DNA of 64,000 nt from Reticulitermes lucifugus (lineage: Eukaryota > Arthropoda > Insecta > Blattodea > Rhinotermitidae), in NCBI GenBank assembly GCA_026260175.1, contig JAKCWW010000931.1, positions 22,618 to 86,617 of the forward strand, given 5' to 3'. Made by a program: the position numbers and the translations under genes. Shown in pieces: positions 23,764 through 34,182 of the stretch; within the stretch, counting starts at the first letter, position 1; each line of letters starts with the position of its first letter. A model generated the notes under the pieces. The model had not been told where the DNA came from, made no database searches, and saw nothing but the letters and a program-made list of their open reading frames with translations.

Positions 23764-24890
23764 GTCCCAAAAACAGTGGCAGCTGCAACAGTTGACAAGA
23801 GATACCTGTAGCGCGTAGACGATAAACGTCTCTGCACAGACACTAGTGCCTGACCCACGTTTTCTCGCCAGGCAGACACCCGCACCCACACTATCAGCAT
23901 TCCTTAAATACCTTACAAGTCTCAATTGATCGGCCTTAGACTGTTCTAAACAGGAAATAAACGCTTCTTCGCACATGAAACCTTCATTAATTACAGATCG
24001 GGACAAGCATAATTCTTTTATGATACATGGTGTTGTTGACTCACTGCATACATTTCAACGACTTCATGAGGTAGCCAAAAATCCGGCTTGGTTGTGCCAG
24101 TGAAGAGAGGCCGCCCAACAACTGGTACAATGATCATCAAATTACAGCACTCCCCACTTCATATTCGACAGATCCCGGGTTATCCCAATAAAAATGCATG
24201 CCAATACTGTATGCCAGGTGTTTCCAAACTGTGTTCAGTGTTTTATTTAACGCCGCTGTAAATTACTAAGATTATATGGCGTTGGCCCCTTGATGAACGA
24301 CATATGATGGAGCACTGGTTGAATAATATGACACGTGAAAAGCGAACGCGCACGCCGCAACTGCAGTCGCGTAGCAGCTGGGCGAAGCAGCAATCAGGCA
24401 TCCTGGCTGCACGATGAGTCAGCTACGAATGTAATCGCTCGGATGATAACTGCAGTAATTTAATCAGTATAATACTAACAAGCCGAAAAGGCCTCTTATT
24501 CCCGCAGGTAGATTACTGTGAAACATTGTACAAAGCAGTTAAAAAAGGAACAAATACCCTGACCGCAACTCAACGCACCAGTCATCCGTCGAGTTTTCCA
24601 AACTAACTTTTTGAATGTCGTCTCCTCGTGTATTAATATTTTGCAGACAGACTGTATTAGATGCGGATGTAGGCAGAAGACCCCAATAAGACCTCAGAAC
24701 TGCCGGTGATTAATTGAGCACCTGAGGCCGCCTTTATCCCACTCTTCCCAGTGTTCCTATCTCATCTCTGCCGTTCAGCAGTTCTGCATACTGTCTCAAG
24801 TCCCTACTGGCTGTTAAGGTGGTAGCAGCCACGTGAGCAGATCGTAACCTACATACACCTACAGTAAGCTATAGAATGTTCCTATACAGG
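23764..24890. other. No gene; SINE family C tail fragment
   Basis: 24237-24310 is a minus-strand 3' fragment of SINE family C (CAGTGTTTTATTTAACGCCG). The rest is not recognised. Confidence 0.45.
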
Positions 24891-25165
24891 CAGGGCCGGA
24901 CTAAGTGAGGGGCCAGCCGGACCGCTGCCTGGGACGCCAACCAATACGGGGCGCTAAGACGTCACTGGAATAATCGGAAATTGGTGCTATTAAACTCATG
25001 TTTTCACACGCGAAAGAATTTCTCCGAAAATTATTTGCAATTTTGGGTGCGCACCCTCAGAAAGGTCCGCCTGTCCTAGGTCGAAAATATTTAAATAACA
25101 TCGGTCTGAAGGGGTGCCAAATTATTAGCCTGTCCGGCGGGCCCATATGTCTCGCGCCGGCCCAG
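24891..25165. mobile_element. hAT-like non-autonomous element
   Basis: The left end CAGGGCCGGACTAAG and the reverse complement of the right end (CTGGGCCGGCGCGAG) form GC-rich terminal inverted repeats. Flanks TATACAGG and TATTAAGG match at 6 of 8. The interior carries GGGTGCGCACCC, also seen at the ends of the element at 23370. Confidence 0.55.
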
Positions 25166-25699
25166 TATTAAGGAACGAAAAAAATTGCTAATTGTCTCGC
25201 CAGCTGCAGCTACATTTTTCGAAAGTAACTATATTAACACTTAATTACTTACCAAAATTGCGAGTGGTTACGACTAACGATATTTTACGTAACTCTTGCG
25301 AAATCGGCGACCCCTTCCCGCGGTCACGACCCACAATTTGAGAAAAATCCCGTATGCAAAAATATGCGAATTATCCAGGTGTCTTCACATTACGGGTGTT
25401 TCAGGTCCCGTGACACCCCAGCGGCCAGGCACTCTTATTTGATTTTCCGCGTTTTTTCTCAGTTTCTCTGAAGCAAATCCTGAGAAATATAATAAAATAG
25501 GCGTCAATGGCTTCTTCCACATTCTTTCCTACTTATCTCACCATTTCACAACGTATATTCTACGTGGTTTGTTATGACGCTGGTAACGCCCGGCATATGC
25601 GCTGAACTATGTTCATGCCCACTCGCTTTTTGAAGCACGTTCCCTGCGTCAAAATTTCAAAACCCTGAATAAGGTATAGGCAAAGTCATACCTCTGCTT
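25166..25699. other. No gene; transposon end fragment
   Basis: 25310-25345 (CGACCCCTTCCCGCGGTCAC, CACAATTTGAG) looks like one end of a hAT-type repeat; the other end was not found. Confidence 0.35.
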
Positions 25700-25975
25700 A
25701 ATTAGGCATCATGTCATACAAGACGTACGAGGAAGTGGAGGTATACAATTCTTAACCTTGGCACTAGAAGGAGGTGAGCGGTCAGTGACACGCACCTACC
25801 ACTTTAACCCGGGAAAACAGCCTCGGGCACCCACTGGACAGGAGAGTATTTGGGTCGCAAAGGTCTGGACCCAGTGGAGAAGACAAAATTCTCTGTTCCA
25901 CCAGGGAATCGAATAGCGATTCCACAGTCGTCCAGACCGCAGCCTAGTCACTATAGTGAATTAGTCACCCAGCTC
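25700..25975 (-). mobile_element. SINE family A
   Basis: On the plus strand: GAGGAAGTGGAGG, CTTGGCACTAGAAGGAGG, CCACTTTAACCCGGG, CCAGGGAATCGAATAGCG (B box, mutated), and the A-box side near 25940-25970. Truncated at the tail. Confidence 0.6.
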
Positions 25976-26794
25976 TAAGTACGAAATTCAGGAAGTTTAA
26001 AAAAACTTGGTTACATACTTAAGCCAAGTAGCTATCCAGACGTACGGGACGTTTCAAATATACAACAGAATTGTTCTGGATACCTGTATTCCTAACTGCA
26101 TTCGAAAATTAGTACGGGACCCTCTATGAAAATAGTGATTTTATAGACCGAAGAGTTTGTAATTCAGTAAACTATCTGTAATAATACATGCTAAGGATCG
26201 CTGCCTGAAGAGATCGAAACAGGTCGCTTTTCACTGACACTGTTAAGGCACAGTTCCTGTTGCCGTGAGTGTTATAGGACACACTTGGAACGCGGAATTA
26301 CATCACGCATCAAGGAATATTACTGATAACTGATTGCTCTCTCGTTTACCTGTCCGGAAACGATGTCAGTATGACAACTTGAATGTGGCGATTCCGGAGA
26401 TGCGAGACAAACTTCTGACCCGGAAGGCGACAAGACTTTAACACTGCAGTCTGGCCTGCAGAGGGTCCAAGAGTATCTCTTGCACCTTTGCCTCTGTCGC
26501 AGCATTACACTCGTAAAGCACATCAAAGATTCTGGTCACAGACGATAAGAAATTCGAAAACGTCCAACATTCTCTGACCTCTCCTTTTCATCATACAAAA
26601 TGAAAAACACTGCAATGAACTGTACTGAACAGTTTAATCCTTTAAACCTTACCGGTTGGTACATGGACCGCCAAGTTTAACGTCACAGCCTTTGCATTTA
26701 GTCCACATAATGTACGTACGTGTTTCGCATAATCTCGCAAACAAAACAGCGATTACTTCCCGAAACAGCATTCACCGATCTTTCGTTACACTTG
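25976..26794. other. No gene seen
   Basis: CTGAAGAGATCGAAACAGG at about 26211 resembles a hammerhead core but lacks a stem II loop. Nothing else found. Confidence 0.4.
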
Positions 26795-26985
26795 CGGGGT
26801 CCGACTTTTTTTTAGGGGGCACAACCAATATTGCAGGCTGGTTCGCGGGCCGCACATGTGTAAATCACAATAAGTGATAACCTAACAACCTAAATTGTTC
26901 TGTAATTTTTATGGCATATATGTAATTTACACGTGTGGCCGCAGGCCGCATAACACAACAGTGGGCCGCGGATTGCACACCCCTG
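26795..26985. mobile_element. hAT-like fragment with GC-rich inverted repeats
   Basis: The right end reads GCGGATTGCACACCCCTG, whose reverse complement CAGGGGTGTGCAATCCGC is a typical hAT-like terminus. Internal inverted blocks GCGGGCCGCACATGTG and CACGTGTGGCCGCAGG flank an AT-rich centre. The left terminus is damaged and no target duplication is seen. Confidence 0.45.
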
Positions 26986-27014
26986 GATCAGACGAAACAA
27001 GTCTCACACCACTA

Positions 27015-27135
27015 CGCCTAGTTCTTTAATCTGGTCTCTTACCTTTGCGTTCTCCGACAAATTCCGTCTGCAATTCTTGTGTTTCCCATATGTGCTATAT
27101 GCTCCGCCCTCTTCTCCTCCTTGATTTTATCTTAC
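27015..27135 (-). mobile_element. LINE fragment (basic region before the C-terminus)
   Basis: In shifting frames the minus strand reads IKSRRxRR, AEHIAHMG-like and LSENxKGRD. This resembles the MRWAGHVARM region of the LINE found at 29.5-29.9 kb. Short and frameshifted. Confidence 0.4.
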
Positions 27136-27173
27136 CCTTAATATAAGGCAGAGGGTACAAATTACTGAACTCC

Positions 27174-27375
27174 TGAGATCTGCGCTCTTCTGGAATATTA
27201 CGCAGCGTTGTGTGGTAGTTCCGTACCGACGTTTCGGGACAACCTATCGGTCCCATCTTCAAGGGTCAAGAAGTCCAAGACGAAAAAATGGGACCGATAG
27301 GTTGTCCCGAAACGTCGGTACAGAACTACCACTCAACGCTGCGTAATATCCCACAAGAGCGCATATCTCATCTAT
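27174..27375. repeat. Foldback palindrome with head-to-head hammerhead-like ends
   Basis: The arms (27174-27255 and 27287-27370) mirror each other: GATCTGCGCTCTTCTGG, TTACGCAGCGTTG, CCGTACCGACGTTTCGGGAC, then the reverse. The left arm on the minus strand carries TTGAAGA, T, GGGAC/GTCCC stem II and GAAACGTC. The right arm has lost the TTGAAGA part (GAAAAAATGGGACC). The 30-bp centre between the arms resembles that of the 4.2 kb palindrome (GGTCAAGAAGTCCAAGA), so both derive from one joined structure. Confidence 0.6.
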
Positions 27376-27671
27376 ATCGCGGCGGAAGCCAGAAATCATA
27401 CATAGTACCGAACTCCTCATTATGCACATTTCTTCCGATTGTCCTGTTACCTCCCCCATACCTAGTGCAAACCCTGTCTCAGCACACTGTGGTCAGACAC
27501 CCTGAACCAACGCCCTTCGCGTAATGTAAGGCCAGTGGGACTGCAAGTGAGCACAACAGTAGGCAGACCTTGGCAAGCCTCGATCGCCGTTGATAGGACT
27601 TCTTTCCGTGGTCTTAACATACACGTAGTACAACGCTCCTAGCCAGCTGACTACCAGTAAATACGGACGTG

Positions 27672-27790
27672 AGATCTTCGCTCTTCTGGGATGTTACGCA
27701 ACGTAGATTGGTAGTTATTTAGTTGGTAAATAGGCCTAATTACCAATCTACGCCATATCCCAGAAGGGCGAAGACCTCATCTACACCGCG
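27672..27790. repeat. Short foldback derivative without the ribozyme core
   Basis: The arms 27672-27721 and 27734-27778 are inverted copies of the outer part of the 27.2 kb palindrome (CTTCGCTCTTCTGGGAT, TTACGCA). They end in GATTGGTAGTTATTTA instead of the GAAACGTC ribozyme part. The deletion is symmetrical about the centre. Confidence 0.55.
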
Positions 27791-28463
27791 GCTGAACCCT
27801 AAAATCACGCAGATACGGAGGTCCAAGAAAAATACAGTCTCCACCTTTCTTTTGCAGCGGATCATTGTCACACGGGTCGGAAAGGTCACTAACATTAATT
27901 CACGCTTTTATTCAAATTAGGAACACACACCGTTGGCTTTACTACACGGGATATCTGACATAAATAACTGTAATTAAACAAAGGTTGAGAAACCACATAC
28001 GGACAAATACGAGTGACTGGAATTGTGACGTCAGCTGCAAGCGTACTCGTACGTCAACCAGCTTGGGACTTAGAAAACATGAATGCTTAGCGTACATGTT
28101 CACAGAAGTTGTCACGTAAAGAAAGAAACGATTTCGTACGATGTGGGAAACAAAGAATCCAAAGAAATCCGCTATGTCACCGACAAATCGGCTTCGCCTT
28201 GGATTTTCGATAAACGTTCTAGTGCATAAAATGTACGACTTTGTCGCACAAGATCATGGACATTGTGTGAGGATACTATAAAGGAATATATCAGTGTAAA
28301 AGTTGCATAATCCGGATACATTTGTATAATTCGGGACACAGCTGTGCGGGCCTAGAAGCTGGGAAAATGAATGGGCAACAGAACCGCGGCGCCCATTCTT
28401 TTTGGTTTGTGTTTCTTCCAGTTCTCATTCTACATTTTTGGGTCTCATAAGCATATTACTCAC
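27791..28463. other. Presumed intron, nothing recognised
   Basis: Unique-looking AT-rich sequence upstream of the donor-side end of the exon. Confidence 0.45.
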
Positions 28464-28582
28464 GTCGATGACTTTCGTCAGCGTGATGTGGTGCGGAGAG
28501 CCGCCGGACTCGTCATCTCCTTCGCCCGAATCCCGTTCGATGCCTTCATCGTCAGTCTCCTGCAGCCGCTCCGGCATATTGT
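28464..28582 (-). CDS. Internal coding exon, acidic segment, probably same gene as 22329-22487
   Basis: On the minus strand a good acceptor (CTGTGGCTTGTTGCAG) precedes 119 bp. The first two bases complete a split codon, then 39 codons read NMPERLQETDDEGIERD, SGEGDDESGG and SPHHITLTKVID. The donor GTGAGT follows. The exon ends in phase 0, matching the phase-0 start of the exon at 22487. The peptide is strongly acidic and Ser/Gly-rich at first, typical of a disordered, phosphorylatable linker, then turns hydrophobic (HHITLTKVID) just before the helical exon. The plus-strand ORFs over this interval are shadows. Gene not recognised. Confidence 0.7.
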
Positions 28583-28718
28583 CTGCAACAAGCCACAGCG
28601 TCGTTACAGCGCATTCCAATTTCAGTTGTGGGCGGGGGGGCAATAGCTGTCGCCTTCCTGCCCACAAAACTGTTATTAAATGCCTACTTCCCATTACAAT
28701 TTTCATTTGTGACAAAAG

Positions 28719-28890
28719 GTGAAGGTAAAGTTGTTTCCTGTCAACGCCACGAAGGCATACGGGGGAAGCAGAGGTGTAGTTCTACTCATTCTTAACTAGG
28801 CACTGGATGGAAGCTAGTGGTCAACCTCACCCCCCCCCTCCCCGCCGCTTTATCCACGACACTTGTTGGGCAGGAGGGTGGGTGGGCTCC
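28719..28890 (-). mobile_element. SINE family A, 3' part
   Basis: Starts with the tail GTGAAGGTAAAG, then AACGCCACGAAGGCATAC, AGGCACTGGATGGAAG and CCGCCGCTTTATCC. The tRNA head is absent. Confidence 0.6.
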
Positions 28891-29483
28891 AGAAGCGTCG
28901 GTTGATCCTCTAAATCAGACCCTAAATACCTCGAATTATCTATACTTTAATCGAAAAAGTAATGTTGCTGGAAGAATATACTGAATCCCAAATCCACTTG
29001 CAATTAACAATGCGGTATTGAACTATATTTATAAAACGCAATCAGGTTGACAAAATCCATGACGCACTTACACAACTGCTTCACAAGCTCACATGCTGTA
29101 CACATCAGGTAAAATCCACAAACAAATGTCCTAATACTGTTGCACCCCTTCAATAATAAGCAATGAACTAACAAAGTATACGGAATATCAAAAGTCTGAC
29201 TGGGACACTGCAGGTGTTGACAGTCCAGTGAGGACAATTCTAGGGGTGTGACTAAGACGATCTTTCCAATTCCGGTTTCGCAAAACTCATAGCAAACTGT
29301 ACAATTTGGTTTCAAACACTGCCGTATTGTGGAACTAGAAAGGTGCACCACGTGCATGTTACAGCATATTTCCGCCGATCTACGACGGATGAGATGGAAG
29401 ATACAGAATGTTCCGCGAAACGGGCAGGAACGACTCATAAAATAACGTTCTGAATTTTGGCACAAGTTTCGCGGAACACTGTG
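28891..29483. other. No gene; a 12-bp inverted repeat
   Basis: GTTCCGCGAAAC (29411-29422) is mirrored at 29466-29477. The 153-codon minus ORF (29465-29004) is Cys-rich but has no recognisable domain and is of chance length. Confidence 0.4.
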
Positions 29484-29925
29484 TAATTAAGATCATCCTG
29501 TTTGAAAAGTCAATAGTCTCTCAGCTGGTCAAGAAATTTCTAGCCATTTATGGAACCCGAAGGTTCTTTTTGGTTTTGAAAACAGCCCTTCATTGCACGC
29601 CAAGTAATTAAGATCATCCTGTTTGAAAAGCCAATAGTCTCTCAGCTGGTCAAGAAATTCCTAGCCTTTTATGGAACCCGAAGGTTCTTTTTGGTTTTGA
29701 AAAGAGCCCTTCACCGCACGCCAAGTTAAACTCAGTCCACACTCTCACATCTGTTTCTTTACAATCCTTCTAAATACTGTCCTCTCATCAACCTCCGGGA
29801 CCTCGAAGTGGTTTCCTCACTTCAGGTTTCGCGATTAAAATTTTGTGTGTGTTTCTTACATTCCTCATACGCGCTACACGTCCCGCCCATCTCATTCTCT
29901 TTGATTCTATAACCTTATCAATAGT
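29484..29925 (-). mobile_element. LINE C-terminal fragment with a 121-bp tandem duplication of its 3' end
   Basis: Reading minus from 29925: SKRMRWAGRVARM, then a decayed KPEVRKPL region, then the C-terminal NLRVP-like block (FGFH context) and the NFLTS-stop tail with AGCTGAGAGACTATTGxCTT. The 3'-most 121 bp is present twice in tandem, 29484-29604 and 29605-29725, with about six differences. Both copies carry TGGAACCCGAAGGTTC and CAGCTGGTCAAGAAATT. Confidence 0.75.
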
Positions 29926-31314
29926 TATTATTATTATATTATTGCAATGTATAAAGCTACCAACTATTGTATTTTGTCCATCCCTCTGTTACATCCTCTC
30001 CCTTAAACCAATATATTACCCCAGCACCCTGTGCTACATGCTCAATCGATGTCCTTCCTCAGGGAGGCAGAAAATTTCATGATCAGATGCTTAGATCTGA
30101 GGTGGGAGGACAAATGATCACGAATCGATATGCTGCCAATGTTCGGTGATTTTGATCTCTTTTATGGTCTGCGCAGCTCAAAAATTCCAATTTCAGAAAC
30201 GGAAACTAGAAGACATTACCAAACTATACAAATCACTAACGCCAGTCTTTACAGGGACCTATTTATTACTGAAAGCAGTTATTTCTATGCGGCGAGTTCC
30301 TTTCGGAGGAATATCATTCTATATATCAGATTTTCGGACAGTTTTAAACAAGTAGCTCTCCGAATTACCATGAGATCATCTCTCTTCCGTCAACTTTCTT
30401 TTAGACAAGAAAATTTTCTAACAAACTGGGGCTCACTAATTGTTATATTATTAACGACCTCTGCTTCTTTAAACTAATTAACAATAAATTGTATACCTAG
30501 CATCTGAAACAAATGGACATCAAGAAGGATGAGGGGTACAAAATCCCAAATGAAGACATTTGGAAATCCCGCGTATTTCATACTGTGTGCAACATACCAC
30601 ACGTCACAACCTATGTCTTCTGCTGTTGCTGTTTCTAAGTAGCGCCACAATGTTAACACAGCCCTACTGTAACCTTACACACAAATATAACGAAGTGGAA
30701 ATTAAAAGCAATTTTACTTTCACTGTCATTCGTCCGCGAAATTCAACAAAACACCTGACACGGGTTCACGTTCACGAAGATTAATGGCGCAGAATGACCG
30801 CTTAAAAGGCAAAAAAAAAAAAAAAACTGCGAGGGTGAGGTCTATACATTCTTTCCTGCAGGAAGGTTCCCGTGTGACACACATATAAAAAGTTTCTTTC
30901 AGCGTAGTCACCTCCGTTTTTGGCTCTTACACAGATGGTATCTTCGGCACGCCTGTTTACGAAAAAGGTACTTTAGAAACCTTCGTGAATTGATTGTCCT
31001 AGTTTGTAAAGAATAATGCAAAAGATCCAGCCGATAGCTCCATTTGCAGCGTTATACTGCATAGCAGAGGTAATTTATCATAGTTGCGGTCGCCTTTGTG
31101 CTGTGCCGCTGGAGAGAGCATAAAGACCCTACGCAAACAGGTGAAGTAATACTTACTCCTTGAGATAAAATACGACACAAATCTCCTGGCTAAATTGTGA
31201 ATTTATTGCCTGGGAAAAGTTTGTGATGTGTGAGACACTGTGGACGACAGAATGAGCAATGGTAAAGCTAAACACTATTAAGTTCCTAAAGTCGTCTGCG
31301 GTCTAAACCCATGC
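29926..31314. other. No gene seen
   Basis: The overlapping plus ORFs at 29843-30477 have no recognisable domain. A run of 16 A is at about 30811-30826. The rest is not recognised. Confidence 0.4.
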
Positions 31315-31530
31315 ATACTTGGAACTAGATGGAGGTGATGAGTCGGTTTTATGCTTCGGCCGTTTTAACCCCGACATATAGCTCCCGGTTTACCGTTTCG
31401 CAGGAGGATCTACAGGTCCCAGAGCCCGTGTGGACCTGATTAAGAGAAAAATCCCAGTTCCTGCTGGGAATCCAACCCTCGTCGTCCAGCCTGCAGACAG
31501 TCACTTTAATGAGTCATCACGGCTCCTGAA
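31315..31530 (-). mobile_element. SINE family A
   Basis: ACTTGGAACTAGATGGAGG, GGCCGTTTTAACCCCG, AGAGAAAAATCCCAGTTCC and CTGCTGGGAATCCAACCC (mutated B box on the minus strand). The 3' tail is missing. Confidence 0.6.
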
Positions 31531-32124
31531 TGGTAAACGACAAGAAAATTATGAATACTGCGTTGCTGGGAACACGCTGCCATGGCGTATTTTAAAATCC
31601 GGAAGTACTTAAAAAACAACGGATATAAAATAATAGTCTACCTCGCGGTACACTTTCGTGTTGTTATGATTTACCGGATACAAAGAGTAACGCTAACATT
31701 TAGCAAATACCGTTAAATAATGTTATTGAATTTTATACCCTCCTTCATTTTTTAAAAAATAATGTAGCCCCCTTTCGTCTCTCTGTGCTCAACTCATGTT
31801 TTGCTTCCATAAAGTACAGTATATATTTCCAGCGCCTTGCAATGTATACTCACCAATATCTCACATAAAACATTCATCCCCTCTCAAATTCTGTAAGATT
31901 TTATAAATACAAGGCACGAAAACAAAAGCTCAAAGTATAGTCGGCTTCAAAATCTAAACGCACAAGGCATGACAACAGACCCTCGAAATATCAAGGAATT
32001 TTGTTGGATCTACTCAACCCGACTGCTTCTCCAAGTCAATAAAAAAGCATTTCCGTATAAAAATATAATATCCTTAACCAATTCTTTTCCCCCGCCAATT
32101 AAGTCTCTCTGCAATACATAAATT
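31531..32124. other. No gene seen
   Basis: Very AT-rich; nothing recognised. Confidence 0.5.
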
Positions 32125-32375
32125 CGCCGATCCCAGAGGCGCACGGCCTAGGCGTGGGTCTACAACCGCTCGCTTGCTGGGATTGCGGGTTCGAATCCTG
32201 CCCAGGGCATGGATGTCTCCTTCTTGTGAGTGTTGTGTGTTGTCAGGTAGAGGTCTCTGCGATGGGCTGATCACTCGTCCAGAGAAGTCCTACCGAGTGT
32301 GAGCTCGAAACTTCAAAAATGAGGAGGCCTAGGCCCACGAGGGCTGTCGAGCCATGAAAAAAAAATATATAAAGT
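32125..32375 (+). mobile_element. tRNA-derived SINE, family B, poly(A)-tailed
   Basis: The head has GGCCTAGGCGTGGGTCTAC and a B box GGGTTCGAATCCTGCCC (32187-32203). The body contains GGGCATGGATGTCTCC, GCGATGGGCTGATCACTC and GAGGAGGCCTAGGCCC. It ends CGAGCCATG plus a run of A (32356-32364). It is unrelated in body and tail to family A. Confidence 0.7.
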
Positions 32376-33604
32376 CTGTTCTCACGTGACGGCATCCAGT
32401 GAAAGAAATAACAATATCAAGTAAAACTGCGTGTCAACCCGTTTTACTAAGTAGTTAACGAACAGAACTCGGTACTATATACGGTACGTGATTTCTGTTC
32501 ATGGGCCTGCAAATGTTCTGTTTAAGCAGAAGCTGTTTTACCTATGACCCTTCCACCACTTACCCAGTTGCAACGTCGCACAGTGAAACTGTGGCAGACG
32601 GTACAGACGTAGAGGTGTGTGCTACGGCATCCACACCTCACACACCACTCAGCGTTATGCACAGCAATGTATTATCACCACGGATGGTGTATCCGTATTT
32701 ATACATTTTCAAAAGTACAAAATGATTTGTGCTCGAACTCGCAGCCTCTTCCTCCTTCACAATCTTAAAAGTGTTCATCACCTCGCACCAGACCTACAGT
32801 TTTTCTCACGCCCGTCCCGAATAAGTGGCATAGTTTCACACTGATATCTTGGACATCCTTTCAACAAATTTCTGCAAATTAGCCAGCACAAGTACACAGG
32901 TTTCCCTTTAATGTGCAAATCAGTTTCACAATTTGAGATAAAACTTACCAACTACTGCACTTAAAACAGCGTTATTGTTAGAGACATCAAGCTATATACC
33001 CTACATACAGGACCTACGCGCTCATGGCACAGTGTAACCCCACAGATAAAAATATGGGGCCACTGTGATAACGGGTCACACAGAAACACTTCAAATTTGA
33101 ATGACCGCCTCAGGAAGTCAAACCGTGTGAATTCCAAACGGCTTGAAATGCTGCAATAATCCCGGATATATAGTCACGTCGCTGTACAGGTTCCAGTTCA
33201 ATGTCTGTAGTTTCTAGGAAATCAATCGTCTGGTATAAAGTAGCATACCTAATTGCTCGTATAATTCTGCTAAATCGACAGTGCTAATAGTTTCCTTCAA
33301 TTTCTATAGGCGAGACATTGCACATTTATGCATTTCAGTAAGGTTATTCGAGTGTACAATGCTGACATTTTACCGAATACTTCTGACCTGTCAAGATTTT
33401 ACCCGCAATATTTTAGCCAAGACCCGTTTCCCAGAAGCAAACGACAAAAAGTACATTTGCAGAATGATTTGTATGGCTTGTTTTTTGGTCTAACGTTCTT
33501 AGTTGGATGACCCGAAGGGCAGAAGAAAAGACCATTTGCGGGAACTTGGAAATAGATGGAGGATACCATTAAAATGATTCTTGAAAAAGTTTGTCGTGGC
33601 TGCA
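32376..33604. other. No gene seen
   Basis: ORFs up to 114 codons on either strand (33743-33399 minus) without recognisable features. Confidence 0.45.
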
Positions 33605-33745
33605 GATTGGATACAAGTGAATCAGGACAGAGGTCAGCGGGTAGGGTCTTGTAAATACGGTAATGAAATTTCGGATTGCAAGAAACGGAAGGGATTGCTT
33701 GAACAGCTGAACGATTATCAGCTTCTAAAGGACACTTCGCCATGG
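33605..33745 (+). mobile_element. LINE C-terminal tail fragment
   Basis: Reads DWIQVNQDRGQRV (the [11 protein letters not shown] equivalent). After a frameshift it continues LVNTVMKFRIARNG and CLNS with a stop, then CAGCTTCTAAAGGACACTTC. It ends about 105 bp before the 47-bp tandem array. Confidence 0.65.
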
Positions 33746-33851
33746 ATTTATCTCTACATAGGAAATCCAGATACGTGTTACATTAATGGTATAAGACACT
33801 ATGAAATATTTTACGATGCTACATCAACTCTAGTTATATAACGTGGAATCA

Positions 33852-34182
33852 GATCCTGTATGACGACGGTGAACGAGTAATTCCACACGAAACTAGAAGA
33901 TCCTTTATGATGACAATGGACGATTAACTCCACACGAAATTGGAAGTTCCTTCATGATGACAGAATACGATTAACTCTACACGAAACTATAAGATCCTTT
34001 ATGATGACAGTGGACGATTAACTCCACACGAAACTAGAAGATCCTTTACGATGACAGTGAAAGATTAATTCCACACGAAACTGAAGTTCCTTCATGATGA
34101 CAGTAAACGATTAACTCCACACGAAACTAGAAGACCCTTTATGACGACCGTGGACGATTAACTCCACATGACAGTGGAAGCA
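33852..34182. repeat. Minisatellite, about 47-bp unit, seven units, A-A-B order
   Basis: The unit is ATCCTTTATGATGACAGTGG, then ACGATTAACTCCACACGAAA, then CTAGAAG. Units 3 and 6 begin TTCCTTCATGATGAC (type B), while 1, 2, 4, 5 and 7 begin ATCCTTTATGA-like (type A). The order is therefore A-A-B-A-A-B-A. The units just before each B (2 and 5) share a changed 3' end, which supports a three-unit higher-order repeat. Confidence 0.85.

Noticed and set aside
26203-26245. CTGAAGAGATCGAAACAGG as a hammerhead
   Set aside because: No room for a stem II loop and no stem I pairing; at best a decayed relic.
28371-28722. Plus-strand ORFs of 91 and 106 codons
   Set aside because: Shadows of the minus-strand exon at 28464-28582; the minus strand has the splice sites.
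29004-29465. Cys-rich 153-codon minus ORF as a secreted peptide
   Set aside because: No signal peptide pattern or cysteine framework, and chance length.
32187-32203. Possible tRNA gene (good B box)
   Set aside because: No acceptor-stem complement or anticodon arm; it continues into a SINE body and poly(A).
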